A stretch of DNA of 64,000 bases from Pseudomonas duriflava (GTDB lineage Bacteria; Pseudomonadota; Gammaproteobacteria; Pseudomonadales; Pseudomonadaceae), in contig NZ_VLKY01000007.1 in the NCBI RefSeq assembly GCF_007830155.1, positions 186,001 to 250,000 on the forward strand, given 5' to 3'. A program made the translations under genes and the position numbers. Below the pieces are notes generated by a model. The model worked only from the letters and a program-made list of their open reading frames with translations. It ran no database searches and was not told where the DNA came from. Shown here piece after piece: positions 1-7,244 of this stretch (position 1 is its first letter; every line of letters begins with the position of its first letter).

Positions 1-21
1 TCCTTTGGCGCCGTGAAATAA
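1..21 (+). CDS. C-terminal end of a sugar-alcohol ABC permease (partial)
   Basis: The first 21 bases read in frame as SFGAVK followed by TAA. A short C-terminus ending in GAVK is typical of MalG/MtlG-type inner-membrane permeases, and the next gene, 18 bases downstream, is the matching ATPase. In Pseudomonas mannitol operons the permease mtlG directly precedes mtlK. Only six codons are visible, so the call rests on context. Confidence 0.4.
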   Translation, partial: SFGAVK

Positions 22-39
22 CAATAAGAGGATTGCTCA

Positions 40-1137
40 ATGGCTACCCTAAAAATTCGTAACCTGCGCAAGGGCTTTGACACCATTGAAATCATCAAGG
101 GGATCGACCTGGACATCCACGATCGTGAATTCGTGGTGTTTGTTGGTCCCTCCGGCTGCGGCAAGTCCACTCTGCTGCGGCTGATTGCCGGGCTTGAAGA
201 CGTGACCAGCGGCACCCTGGAACTTGATGGACGCGACATTACCGAGATCAGCCCGGCCAAGCGCGACCTGGCCATGGTCTTTCAGACCTATGCGCTCTAC
301 CCGCACATGACGGTACGCAAGAATATGTCGTTTGCGCTGGATCTGGCTGGCATTGCCAAGCGCGAGGTGGACCGGAAGGTAGAGGAAGCCGCACGTATTC
401 TTGAACTGGGTCATCTGCTCGACCGTAAACCGCGTCAGCTCTCCGGCGGTCAGCGCCAGCGCGTTGCCATTGGCCGGGCGATCGTGCGGCACCCCAAGAT
501 CTTTTTGTTTGACGAGCCGCTGTCTAATCTTGATGCAGCGCTACGGGTGCAAATGCGCCTGGAACTGGCTCGTCTGCATCAGGAACTCAAGGCCACAATG
601 ATCTACGTGACCCACGATCAGGTAGAAGCCATGACCCTGGCGACCAAGGTTGTGGTTCTTAATGCCGGACGTATCGAGCAGATAGGCTCACCACTCGAAC
701 TCTATCATCAACCGGCCAACCTGTTTGTAGCCGGCTTTTTGGGAACCCCCAAGATGGGATTTCTCAAGGCCCGGGTGGTGCAGACCAGCTCTACAGCAAC
801 AGACATTGAGCTGGCCGCAGGGCCCCGCCTGCGCCTGCCTTTCGAGGGCAGCCAGCTTGCGGTAGGCAGTGAGGTTACGCTTGGTATCCGACCCGAACAC
901 CTGGTTATCGACCCAAACGGCCAGTTACCAGTAACCACCGACGTGACCGAGCGCTTGGGCAGCGACACCTATTGCCACATGGTAACGGCCTCAGACGAGC
1001 CGCTGACGGTTCGTGTTCCTGGCGACTTTGCCGCGGCCTATGGCGAGTCCCTGAAGCTAGCCCTGGATATCAGCCACTGCCACCTCTTCGATACGAGAGG
1101 CTACGCTGTAAGCCGTGTGCTGCAACAAGCCGCCTGA
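40..1137 (+). CDS. mtlK: Sugar-alcohol (mannitol/sorbitol/arabitol) ABC transporter ATP-binding protein
   Basis: This 365-residue protein is the cytoplasmic ATPase of a MalK/UgpC-type importer. It has Walker [10 protein letters not shown] (about residue 37), a Q-loop in [13 protein letters not shown], the ABC signature [14 protein letters not shown], Walker [13 protein letters not shown] and the H-loop VTHDQ. A C-terminal TOBE/OB region from about residue 240 is typical of carbohydrate importers. The ATG is preceded by AAGAGGA. A permease tail lies upstream, and mannitol dehydrogenase and a pentulose kinase follow on the same strand, which points to polyol uptake. The exact substrate among mannitol, sorbitol and arabitol cannot be read from the ATPase alone. 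Confidence 0.9.
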   Translation: MATLKIRNLRKGFDTIEIIKGIDLDIHDREFVVFVGPSGCGKSTLLRLIAGLEDVTSGTLELDGRDITEISPAKRDLAMVFQTYALYPHMTVRKNMSFALDLAGIAKREVDRKVEEAARILELGHLLDRKPRQLSGGQRQRVAIGRAIVRHPKIFLFDEPLSNLDAALRVQMRLELARLHQELKATMIYVTHDQVEAMTLATKVVVLNAGRIEQIGSPLELYHQPANLFVAGFLGTPKMGFLKARVVQTSSTATDIELAAGPRLRLPFEGSQLAVGSEVTLGIRPEHLVIDPNGQLPVTTDVTERLGSDTYCHMVTASDEPLTVRVPGDFAAAYGESLKLALDISHCHLFDTRGYAVSRVLQQAA

Positions 1138-1176
1138 CTGCCTATTGCGCAGCCAAGGGCTGCTCAGGAGAAAAGA

Positions 1177-2658
1177 ATGAAGCTCAATCGTCAAACCCTT
1201 AGCCGCTTTGAAGCGCCCATTGCAAAGCCAACCTATGAACCCTGCCAGATTCGTCAGGGCATCGTGCATATCGGTGTTGGCGGGTTTCATCGTGCCCACC
1301 AGGCCATCTACACCGAGGCCCTGCTCAACCATGGCGAAGCGCTCGACTGGTCCATTTGCGGCGTAGGCCTGCGCGCCGAGGATAAAGCCATGCGCGATAC
1401 CCTGGCCGAACAGGACTACCTCTATACCCTGTTCGAACTGGGCGACACACCCGATCTGGAGGTTCGAATCGTTGGCGCCATTAGCGGCATGATTCTCGCG
1501 GAGGATGGCGCTCAGGCATTGATCGACAAGCTGGCCCATCATGATATTCGCATCGTCTCACTGACCATTACCGAAGGCGGCTATTGCATAGACGACAGTA
1601 CCGGTGAATTCAATGCCGATCTGCCCATTATCCAGCATGACCTTGAGCACCCTGACGAGCCACATAGTGTGTTCGGCTTTTTGTTGGCAGCCCTGTCCAA
1701 GCGCCGCTGCGAAGGCCTACCGCCCTTCACGGTTATGTCCTGCGACAACCTTCCCCATAACGGCGCCGTTACCCGCAAGGCCCTGCTGTCCTTTGCTCGG
1801 TTGATGGATAAGGAGCTGGCCGACTGGATCGACCAGAACGCAACCTTTCCCAACGCCATGGTGGACCGTATCACGCCCATGACCAGCGCAGCACATAAGC
1901 ATCAGCTAAAGGACCGCTACGGCATTGAAGACGCCTGGCCTGTGGTCTGCGAACCCTTTCTGCAATGGGTATTGGAAGATAAGTTTGTCACTGGTCGCCC
2001 AGCCTGGGAAAAGGTTGGCGTGCAGTTTACCGATGACGTTACACCCTATGAGGAGATGAAGATCAAGCTGCTTAACGGCAGTCATCTGGCTCTGACCTAC
2101 CTGGGTTATCTGAAGGGTTACCGATTCGTTCACGAGACGATGAGCGATCCGTTATTTGTCAGCTATATCCGCGCTTATATGGACAAAGACGTCACACCCC
2201 AATTAGCGCCTGTGCCTGGTATTGACCTCCAAGCCTACAAGGACACGCTTATCCAGCGCTTCTCCAACAAGGCCATTGCCGATCAGCTCGAACGCGTCTG
2301 CTCAGATGGCTCTTCAAAGTTTCCCAAGTTCACCGTGCCCACGATCAACCAACTGATCGCCGATGGCCGCAATCTGGATCGCGCCTCGCTGGTAGTCGCG
2401 GCCTGGGCGCTTTATCTCAAGGGCGTGGACGAGCGTGGCGAGCACTATCATATTCCAGACCCACGCGCAGCGTTTTGCCAGTCACTTGTCAGCGAGGATC
2501 ACCGGATCGCTGAACGCGTCCTGGGTGTAGAGGAAATCTTCGGAACGGCCATTCCCCGCTCCGCTGCCTTTGTCGCGTCGTTCGAAAAAAACCTGCGCAA
2601 CTTACAAACCCTAGGCGTCGAAAAGACTTTGGCAGCACTATTAGAGAACACCCATTAG
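1177..2658 (+). CDS. mtlD: Mannitol 2-dehydrogenase (polyol dehydrogenase)
   Basis: This 493-residue protein belongs to the long-chain polyol-specific dehydrogenase family, which oxidises D-mannitol to fructose, D-arabitol to xylulose and D-sorbitol to fructose with NAD. The N-terminal dinucleotide-binding segment includes GVGGFHRAHQAIY, and the catalytic Lys-Asn-His constellation is visible in MKIKLLNGSHLALTYLG. Length matches the Pseudomonas enzyme. A good ribosome site (CAGGAGAAAAGA) precedes the ATG. It lies 39 bases after the transporter ATPase, so the two are probably one transcript. This is a metal-independent enzyme unrelated to mannitol-1-phosphate dehydrogenase, despite the shared symbol. 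Confidence 0.93.
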   Translation: MKLNRQTLSRFEAPIAKPTYEPCQIRQGIVHIGVGGFHRAHQAIYTEALLNHGEALDWSICGVGLRAEDKAMRDTLAEQDYLYTLFELGDTPDLEVRIVGAISGMILAEDGAQALIDKLAHHDIRIVSLTITEGGYCIDDSTGEFNADLPIIQHDLEHPDEPHSVFGFLLAALSKRRCEGLPPFTVMSCDNLPHNGAVTRKALLSFARLMDKELADWIDQNATFPNAMVDRITPMTSAAHKHQLKDRYGIEDAWPVVCEPFLQWVLEDKFVTGRPAWEKVGVQFTDDVTPYEEMKIKLLNGSHLALTYLGYLKGYRFVHETMSDPLFVSYIRAYMDKDVTPQLAPVPGIDLQAYKDTLIQRFSNKAIADQLERVCSDGSSKFPKFTVPTINQLIADGRNLDRASLVVAAWALYLKGVDERGEHYHIPDPRAAFCQSLVSEDHRIAERVLGVEEIFGTAIPRSAAFVASFEKNLRNLQTLGVEKTLAALLENTH

Positions 2659-2667
2659 GGTCAACGT

Positions 2668-2763
2668 AGGGTAAGGGATCGTGCGCCTGGAGGTAATTTT
2701 TACCCTGTAAAGCTTAGGGGCAAACCTCTGCTGCCCTAAATCGGCGGGGCGGCTTTGCCCCTA
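2668..2763 (+). promoter_or_regulatory. Structured mtlD-xylB spacer with alternative pairings
   Basis: The 228-base gap between mtlD and xylB contains several inverted repeats: AGGGTAA (2668-2674) with TTACCCT (2700-2706), TAGGGGCAAA (2715-2724) with TTTGCCCCTA (2754-2763), and the competing TTAGGGGCA (2714-2722) with TGCCCTAA (2732-2739). GGGGC (2746-2750) can also pair with GCCCC (2757-2761). The left arm near 2715 can therefore choose between two partners. This could be an intra-operon attenuator, a processing site or a small repeat element. No T-run follows, so a simple terminator is unlikely. Confidence 0.4.
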
Positions 2764-2886
2764 CAGCTCTATCTGAGCGGTCCTGCCTTGGCACCTTTTT
2801 TAAAGCAGCAAGCAGTAGAAAGAACTCGTACCTTCCGCAAGTACAGAACCTCTCATAGAGAACCCCACAGTCCCGGTGAGGCAGTT

Positions 2887-4374
2887 ATGTATCTAGGCAT
2901 CGATTGCGGTACTCAAGGCACCAAGGCCATCGTGCTGGATGCCCAATCCGGCCGCGTACTTGGCGAAGGCTCGGCTTCCCATGATCTTACCAGCGGCCCT
3001 AACGGTCGCCGCGAGCAGTCTCCTGCACACTGGATAACGGCACTCGAGGGTGCCGTTCAGGAAGCACTAACAAGGGCTGGTATTACAGGAAAGACTATTC
3101 AGGGAGTAGGTATTTCAGGCCAGCAGCACGGGCTTGTCCTACTCGATGCAGAGGGTGAGATCTTGCGGCCCGCCAAGCTCTGGTGTGATACCGAGTCCAC
3201 GCCTGAAAACGAACGCCTGCTGGATTACTTGGGAGGCCCGGCAGGCTCGTTGGAGCGCCTGGGCATTGTCATAGCGCCCGGCTACACCGTGTCAAAGCTG
3301 CTCTGGACCAAGGAGCAGCACCCGGAGGTATTTTCCCGGATCGCTCACATCCTGCTGCCGCACGACTACCTCAACTATTGGCTGACGGGCCGCTGCTGCA
3401 CCGAGTATGGCGATGCTTCCGGCACCGGCTACTTCAATGTACGCACCCGTGATTGGGACCACGACCTGCTGAACCACATCGACCCCAGCGGCCGCTTGGT
3501 CCGTGCTCTCCCCGAACTGATATACGCCCATGAGCCTGTCGGCATTGTGCGTCCGGACATTGCAGCCCGGCTGGGCCTCAGTACCAACGTACTGGTTTCC
3601 AGCGGTGGTGGCGACAACATGATGGGTGCTATTGGCACGGGCAATAGCCAGGAAGGTGTCATTACCATGAGCCTGGGCACATCGGGAACTGTCTACGCCT
3701 ACTCGAACCAGGCGCGCGTCAGCCCACACGCTGCTGTAGCAACTTTTTGCTCGTCAACCGGCGGCTGGCTGCCACTCATTTGCACCATGAACCTGACGAA
3801 TGCCAGCAATAGCATTCGCGAGCTGCTGGCACTGGATCTGGATACCTTCAACCAGCTGGTAGATCAAGCCCCGATAGGTGCTGAAGGGGTAGTCATGCTG
3901 CCGTTTCTCAATGGCGAACGTGTCCCCGCGCTACCGACGGCAACGGCGTCTATCCTGGGGCTAACAGCGGCCAACCTGAGCCGAGCCAACCTATGCAGGG
4001 CAGTTGTAGAGGGCGTGACGTTTGGCCTGCGGTATGGACTCGACCTGTTACGCGAGACCGGACTGCGAAGCGATGCTATCCGTCTGATTGGTGGAGGTGC
4101 CAAGAGCCCGGTCTGGCGAAAACTGGTTGCAGATGTCATGGATACTCCTGTCGTTAGTACCGAGCAGACCGAAGCGGCTGCCTTGGGTGGAGCGATCCAA
4201 GCGGCTTGGTGCCATGCTCGCCACACCGGTCGCAATGAAACACTCGAAGCGCTCAGCAACCGGTGTGTTCGCCTGAGTGGAGCAAGCCAGACGTATCCAG
4301 AAGCACAACGGGTCAGCGTTTATAAACACGTCTACCATCGCTATCGCCAGGAAATTACCAGGCTGTATGGCTGA
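2887..4374 (+). CDS. xylB: Xylulokinase (FGGY family)
   Basis: This 495-residue FGGY carbohydrate kinase phosphorylates D-xylulose to xylulose-5-phosphate, here probably for D-arabitol catabolism. The N-terminal ATPase motif MYLGIDCGTQGTKAIVLD, the central SGGGDNMMGAIGTG and the C-terminal GGGAKSPVWRKLVADV are visible. I chose the ATG at 2887 because the family begins directly at YLGIDCG and CGGTGAGG lies just upstream; the frame stays open to 2755, but that 44-residue extension has no family counterpart. It corresponds to mtlY of Pseudomonas mannitol clusters. The fructokinase (mtlZ) that often follows is absent. Confidence 0.9.
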   Translation: MYLGIDCGTQGTKAIVLDAQSGRVLGEGSASHDLTSGPNGRREQSPAHWITALEGAVQEALTRAGITGKTIQGVGISGQQHGLVLLDAEGEILRPAKLWCDTESTPENERLLDYLGGPAGSLERLGIVIAPGYTVSKLLWTKEQHPEVFSRIAHILLPHDYLNYWLTGRCCTEYGDASGTGYFNVRTRDWDHDLLNHIDPSGRLVRALPELIYAHEPVGIVRPDIAARLGLSTNVLVSSGGGDNMMGAIGTGNSQEGVITMSLGTSGTVYAYSNQARVSPHAAVATFCSSTGGWLPLICTMNLTNASNSIRELLALDLDTFNQLVDQAPIGAEGVVMLPFLNGERVPALPTATASILGLTAANLSRANLCRAVVEGVTFGLRYGLDLLRETGLRSDAIRLIGGGAKSPVWRKLVADVMDTPVVSTEQTEAAALGGAIQAAWCHARHTGRNETLEALSNRCVRLSGASQTYPEAQRVSVYKHVYHRYRQEITRLYG

Positions 4375-4464
4375 ATCTCGTATGGCCGTTAGTCTCCAAA
4401 CGATGAACCTCTGCCTCAAAAGGTTCGTCGAACGAACAGGCACGTCCAAAAGCGAGGAAGTTGT

Positions 4465-4890
4465 ATGCAAGTCCAAGTGAATTTTAATCAGATCGAAGGC
4501 AGTGCCGAACTGCAGGAATGGGTAGGCTCGGCAGTTGTAGAGCGTCTTGAGCGTTTCGAGGATCTGCTGACCCGCGTGGAAATCCACGTTAGTGACGAAA
4601 ACGCGCAGAAGTCCGGTGCCGAAGACAAGCGCTGCCAGATCGAAGCACGTCCAAAGGGGTACCGCTCGCTCTCAGTGTCTCACAAAGCTGAAGCACTCGA
4701 TCTTGCTGTCGATGGCGCTGCTGAAAAGATGCGTCATGCGTTGGAACACCTTACAGGGAAACTGGACGCCAAGGTCACCTCGACCGGCCACCTAGATGAC
4801 CCAATCAATCTGGAAGATTCCCAAGAATTCACCGACTCGCTGATCCAGGACGAGTTTTTAGCCAAACAAGCAGCATTAGGCAAGGAATAG
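4465..4890 (+). CDS. HPF/RaiA-family ribosome-associated protein, long form
   Basis: This 141-residue protein resembles ribosome hibernation/interface factors (HPF, YfiA/RaiA), with the beta-alpha-beta-beta-beta-alpha pattern over residues 1-110. It differs from the classical short HPF encoded next to rpoN: it is longer and ends in an acidic tail of about 30 residues (DDPINLEDSQEF onward). The ATG is preceded by GAGGAAGTT. It is a separate transcription unit between xylB and an oxidoreductase, with a likely terminator just downstream. Binding to the 30S decoding region is inferred from the family. The window also encodes RMF. Confidence 0.75.
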   Translation: MQVQVNFNQIEGSAELQEWVGSAVVERLERFEDLLTRVEIHVSDENAQKSGAEDKRCQIEARPKGYRSLSVSHKAEALDLAVDGAAEKMRHALEHLTGKLDAKVTSTGHLDDPINLEDSQEFTDSLIQDEFLAKQAALGKE

Positions 4891-4907
4891 TAAAGCTCTC
4901 CCACCTT

Positions 4908-4944
4908 GTCGCGGGGGATGCTGTTTTACCCTCGCGACTTTCTT
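4908..4944 (+). terminator. Rho-independent terminator after the HPF-like gene
   Basis: GTCGCGGGGG (4908-4917) pairs with CCCTCGCGAC (4929-4938) with one G-U pair, followed by TTTCTT. It starts 18 bases after the HPF-like stop codon and lies ahead of the oxidoreductase start at 5014. Confidence 0.55.
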
Positions 4945-5013
4945 AACTTGGCGCTTACCGCTCAGCCCTCCCCGGTATACTGCTTGTTCTTTTACTGCCT
5001 ACCCTTCATCCCT

Positions 5014-6081
5014 ATGTCTAGTTCAACTCCTGTCCGCGTTGCCCTGATTGGTTTCGGATTTGTAGGTGAAATCTTTCACGCTCCGCTCATTCGCAGCGTT
5101 GAAGGCTTTCGGTTAACCCATATAGCCTCGCGCCAAGCCGCTAAAGTCCATGCTTGCTTTCCGGACGTTACGGTATTGGAAGACTATAAAGCTGCCGTAA
5201 GCCATCCAGATGTCGATCTCGTTGTACTTGCGACCCCTAACAGCAGTCATGCGCCGCTGGCCGAAGCGGCCTTGCGGGCCGGCAAGCACGTTGTAGTAGA
5301 CAAGCCGTTTACCCTAACGCTGACCGAGGCACGACACTTGTCTCGCCTGGCAGACAGTACGGGACAACTACTGTCCGTGTTTCAGAATCGTCGTTGGGAT
5401 AGCGATTTTCTAGGCGTCCGAAACATAATCGAGAGCGGCACGCTGGGTGATGTAGTTGTTTATGAATCACGTATCGAACGCTTCCGACCAGAAGTGCGGC
5501 AGCGCTGGCGTGAAAGCAGCGAGCCAGGCAGTGGGCTTTGGTATGACCTAGGCCCGCATCTGGCCGACCAGGCCCTTTGCCTGTTTGGCATACCGCACCG
5601 AGTAACAGCTCATCTTTTGAAACAACGCCAAGGCGCCCAAACAGACGATTGGTTTCATGTCGTACTGGATTACGGACGCACCCAAGCCATTCTCCAGGCA
5701 GGGATGCTTAGCGCAGGCGGCGCACCGCGTTTTCTATTACAAGGCAGCCGCGGAAGCATACTCAAGCAAGGAGCCGACCGGCAGGAGGATGCCCTGCGCC
5801 AGGGAACTCAACCAGGCGCCCCAGGCTGGGGAATTGATCCTGATCCAGCGGTGTTTTTCGATGGAGACGGCACCTCTACGGCAATCCCGGTCCCCGCCGG
5901 AGATCATGCGCAATACTACCGCCTATTACTGAGGGCTTTGCGCGGTGAAGCCGAGAACCCGGTATCTCCAGCTCAAGGCTGCGCGCTGATGAGCATCATC
6001 GAAGCGGCCCAGCACTCGGCCTATGAAGGCATGAGCGTCGTTCCCGACCTCACTGACCGCGAGCGGGCCGCCTGGCGCTGA
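5014..6081 (+). CDS. Gfo/Idh/MocA-family oxidoreductase
   Basis: This 355-residue NAD(P)-dependent oxidoreductase is of the YdgJ/YhhX-like branch. The Rossmann motif is VALIGFGFVGEIFHAPLI, the EKP-type motif is VVDKPFTLT, and the probable catalytic His sits in YDLGPHLADQAL. I place the start at the ATG at 5014, directly before the Rossmann fold; the upstream in-frame extension from 4906 runs through the terminator hairpin and is not protein-like. Substrate is unknown; relatives act on sugars or inositols. Its stop codon abuts that of the convergent acyltransferase in the hexamer TGATCA. Confidence 0.85.
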   Translation: MSSSTPVRVALIGFGFVGEIFHAPLIRSVEGFRLTHIASRQAAKVHACFPDVTVLEDYKAAVSHPDVDLVVLATPNSSHAPLAEAALRAGKHVVVDKPFTLTLTEARHLSRLADSTGQLLSVFQNRRWDSDFLGVRNIIESGTLGDVVVYESRIERFRPEVRQRWRESSEPGSGLWYDLGPHLADQALCLFGIPHRVTAHLLKQRQGAQTDDWFHVVLDYGRTQAILQAGMLSAGGAPRFLLQGSRGSILKQGADRQEDALRQGTQPGAPGWGIDPDPAVFFDGDGTSTAIPVPAGDHAQYYRLLLRALRGEAENPVSPAQGCALMSIIEAAQHSAYEGMSVVPDLTDRERAAWR

Positions 6082-7119
6082 TCAACGCGGCCGAACCAAT
6101 ATCCCGGCAAGCCTGGCCGGGATAGCCTCGAAAGCAGCCTTGACCGTGCGGGTCATACGCCGCTCTACCCATTCAAAACTCAGCCAGGACAACACCAGGA
6201 TAAGCGGCAAGCACAGAGCTAGCGTTTCATAAGGACTCAAGCCAGCCCGCTGATGCAACCAATAGTCACCCAACCAGAAGATGATTACATGGATGAGATA
6301 GACCGAATAGGACCAGTCTCCCAGGGCCTTCAGCATACGGTTGCCAGCAAACAACGGCTCCATGGCGACACAGCTGGCTATCAGTAACGCACTCGGCACA
6401 CCCCAGACCAATAATCGCCACGCATTACCTGCATCAAACAACAGAATGATCGTAACGGCAAAGACAGCCAGGACAGGCGCCATACGAAGACTTCGGGGAA
6501 TCCAGCCCCGCTGATAGAGAATTCCGACGCCCATGCCGAGCAAAAACTCGTAGATGATCGGATTACGGTAGAAATGGCTTAGCCGGAGCCGGTCTGCCAG
6601 TCCTGTACTGACTACCATGACCAGCGCTCCAACGATCCAGACACGCCACCGCTCCGGCGCCCTGAACGATACCGCTAACACTATGTAAAACAGCATTTCG
6701 TAATTCAGCGTCCACCCCACCGGCAAGGTTGGATAAAGACCAAATCCGCCTGGGTTCTGGCTGGGAATAAAGAACAGCGAGAACAACAGCTCCTTGGCCG
6801 CCACGCCATAAACAGGCATGACATCGGCCGAGCAGTAAAGGATCAACGCAGTAATACCGGTATACAGCCAATAGGCCGGCACGATACGCGCAATGCGATT
6901 AATCATGAACCGGAGCGCGGGCATGGACCGCCCAGCCGTCGAGAGATGAATGACGAATCCGCTGAGAACAAAAAAGATATCTACCCCGACCTGTCCTCGT
7001 GTGGAAAGCAGATGCCCTGCTAATGAATCCGAGTGGAAATCGAAGAAAACCTGCATGAAGTGGTGAAAAACTACGAGCCAGGCCGCAAGAGCCCGTAACG
7101 CCTGGAGCGAAACTAACAT
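6082..7119 (-). CDS. Acyltransferase 3 family membrane protein
   Basis: This 345-residue integral membrane protein has about ten hydrophobic segments and the acyltransferase-3 N-terminal signature LQALRALAAWLVVFHHF with the conserved His pair, followed by GVDIFFVLSGFVIHLS. Family members O-acetylate or O-acylate cell-surface sugars such as O-antigen, exopolysaccharide and periplasmic glucans. No glycosyltransferases are nearby, so the acceptor is unknown. AAGGAGG lies 12 bases upstream of the ATG, slightly long spacing. It stands alone, downstream of rlmKL on the same strand. Confidence 0.85.
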   Translation of the reverse strand: MLVSLQALRALAAWLVVFHHFMQVFFDFHSDSLAGHLLSTRGQVGVDIFFVLSGFVIHLSTAGRSMPALRFMINRIARIVPAYWLYTGITALILYCSADVMPVYGVAAKELLFSLFFIPSQNPGGFGLYPTLPVGWTLNYEMLFYIVLAVSFRAPERWRVWIVGALVMVVSTGLADRLRLSHFYRNPIIYEFLLGMGVGILYQRGWIPRSLRMAPVLAVFAVTIILLFDAGNAWRLLVWGVPSALLIASCVAMEPLFAGNRMLKALGDWSYSVYLIHVIIFWLGDYWLHQRAGLSPYETLALCLPLILVLSWLSFEWVERRMTRTVKAAFEAIPARLAGILVRPR

Positions 7120-7172
7120 GAAGCGAGCATGCCTCCTTGAAATCCGTAAATACGGACCCGAGGCCAGATCCG

Positions 7173-7200
7173 CATGGGGTCGACACGTATCGACCCCATG
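7173..7200. repeat. Perfect 11-bp inverted repeat between rlmKL and the acyltransferase
   Basis: CATGGGGTCGA (7173-7183) and TCGACCCCATG (7190-7200) form a perfect stem with a 6-base loop (CACGTA). Neither strand has a T-run after it. It lies downstream of the rlmKL stop and about 54 bases upstream of the acyltransferase start, so it may be a T-less terminator, an mRNA 3' end or an operator. Confidence 0.55.
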
Positions 7201-7244
7201 GGTTTCATGAAAAACTCTACTTCATGACAGCTATCACAGTCCGA

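Noticed and set aside
2755-2886. N-terminal extension of xylulokinase
   Set aside because: The extension runs through part of the hairpin-rich spacer, lacks family counterparts, and a proper ribosome site precedes 2887.
4906-5013. Upstream in-frame extension of the Gfo/Idh oxidoreductase
   Set aside because: It begins inside the HPF-like gene's terminator, and the Rossmann fold begins right after 5014.
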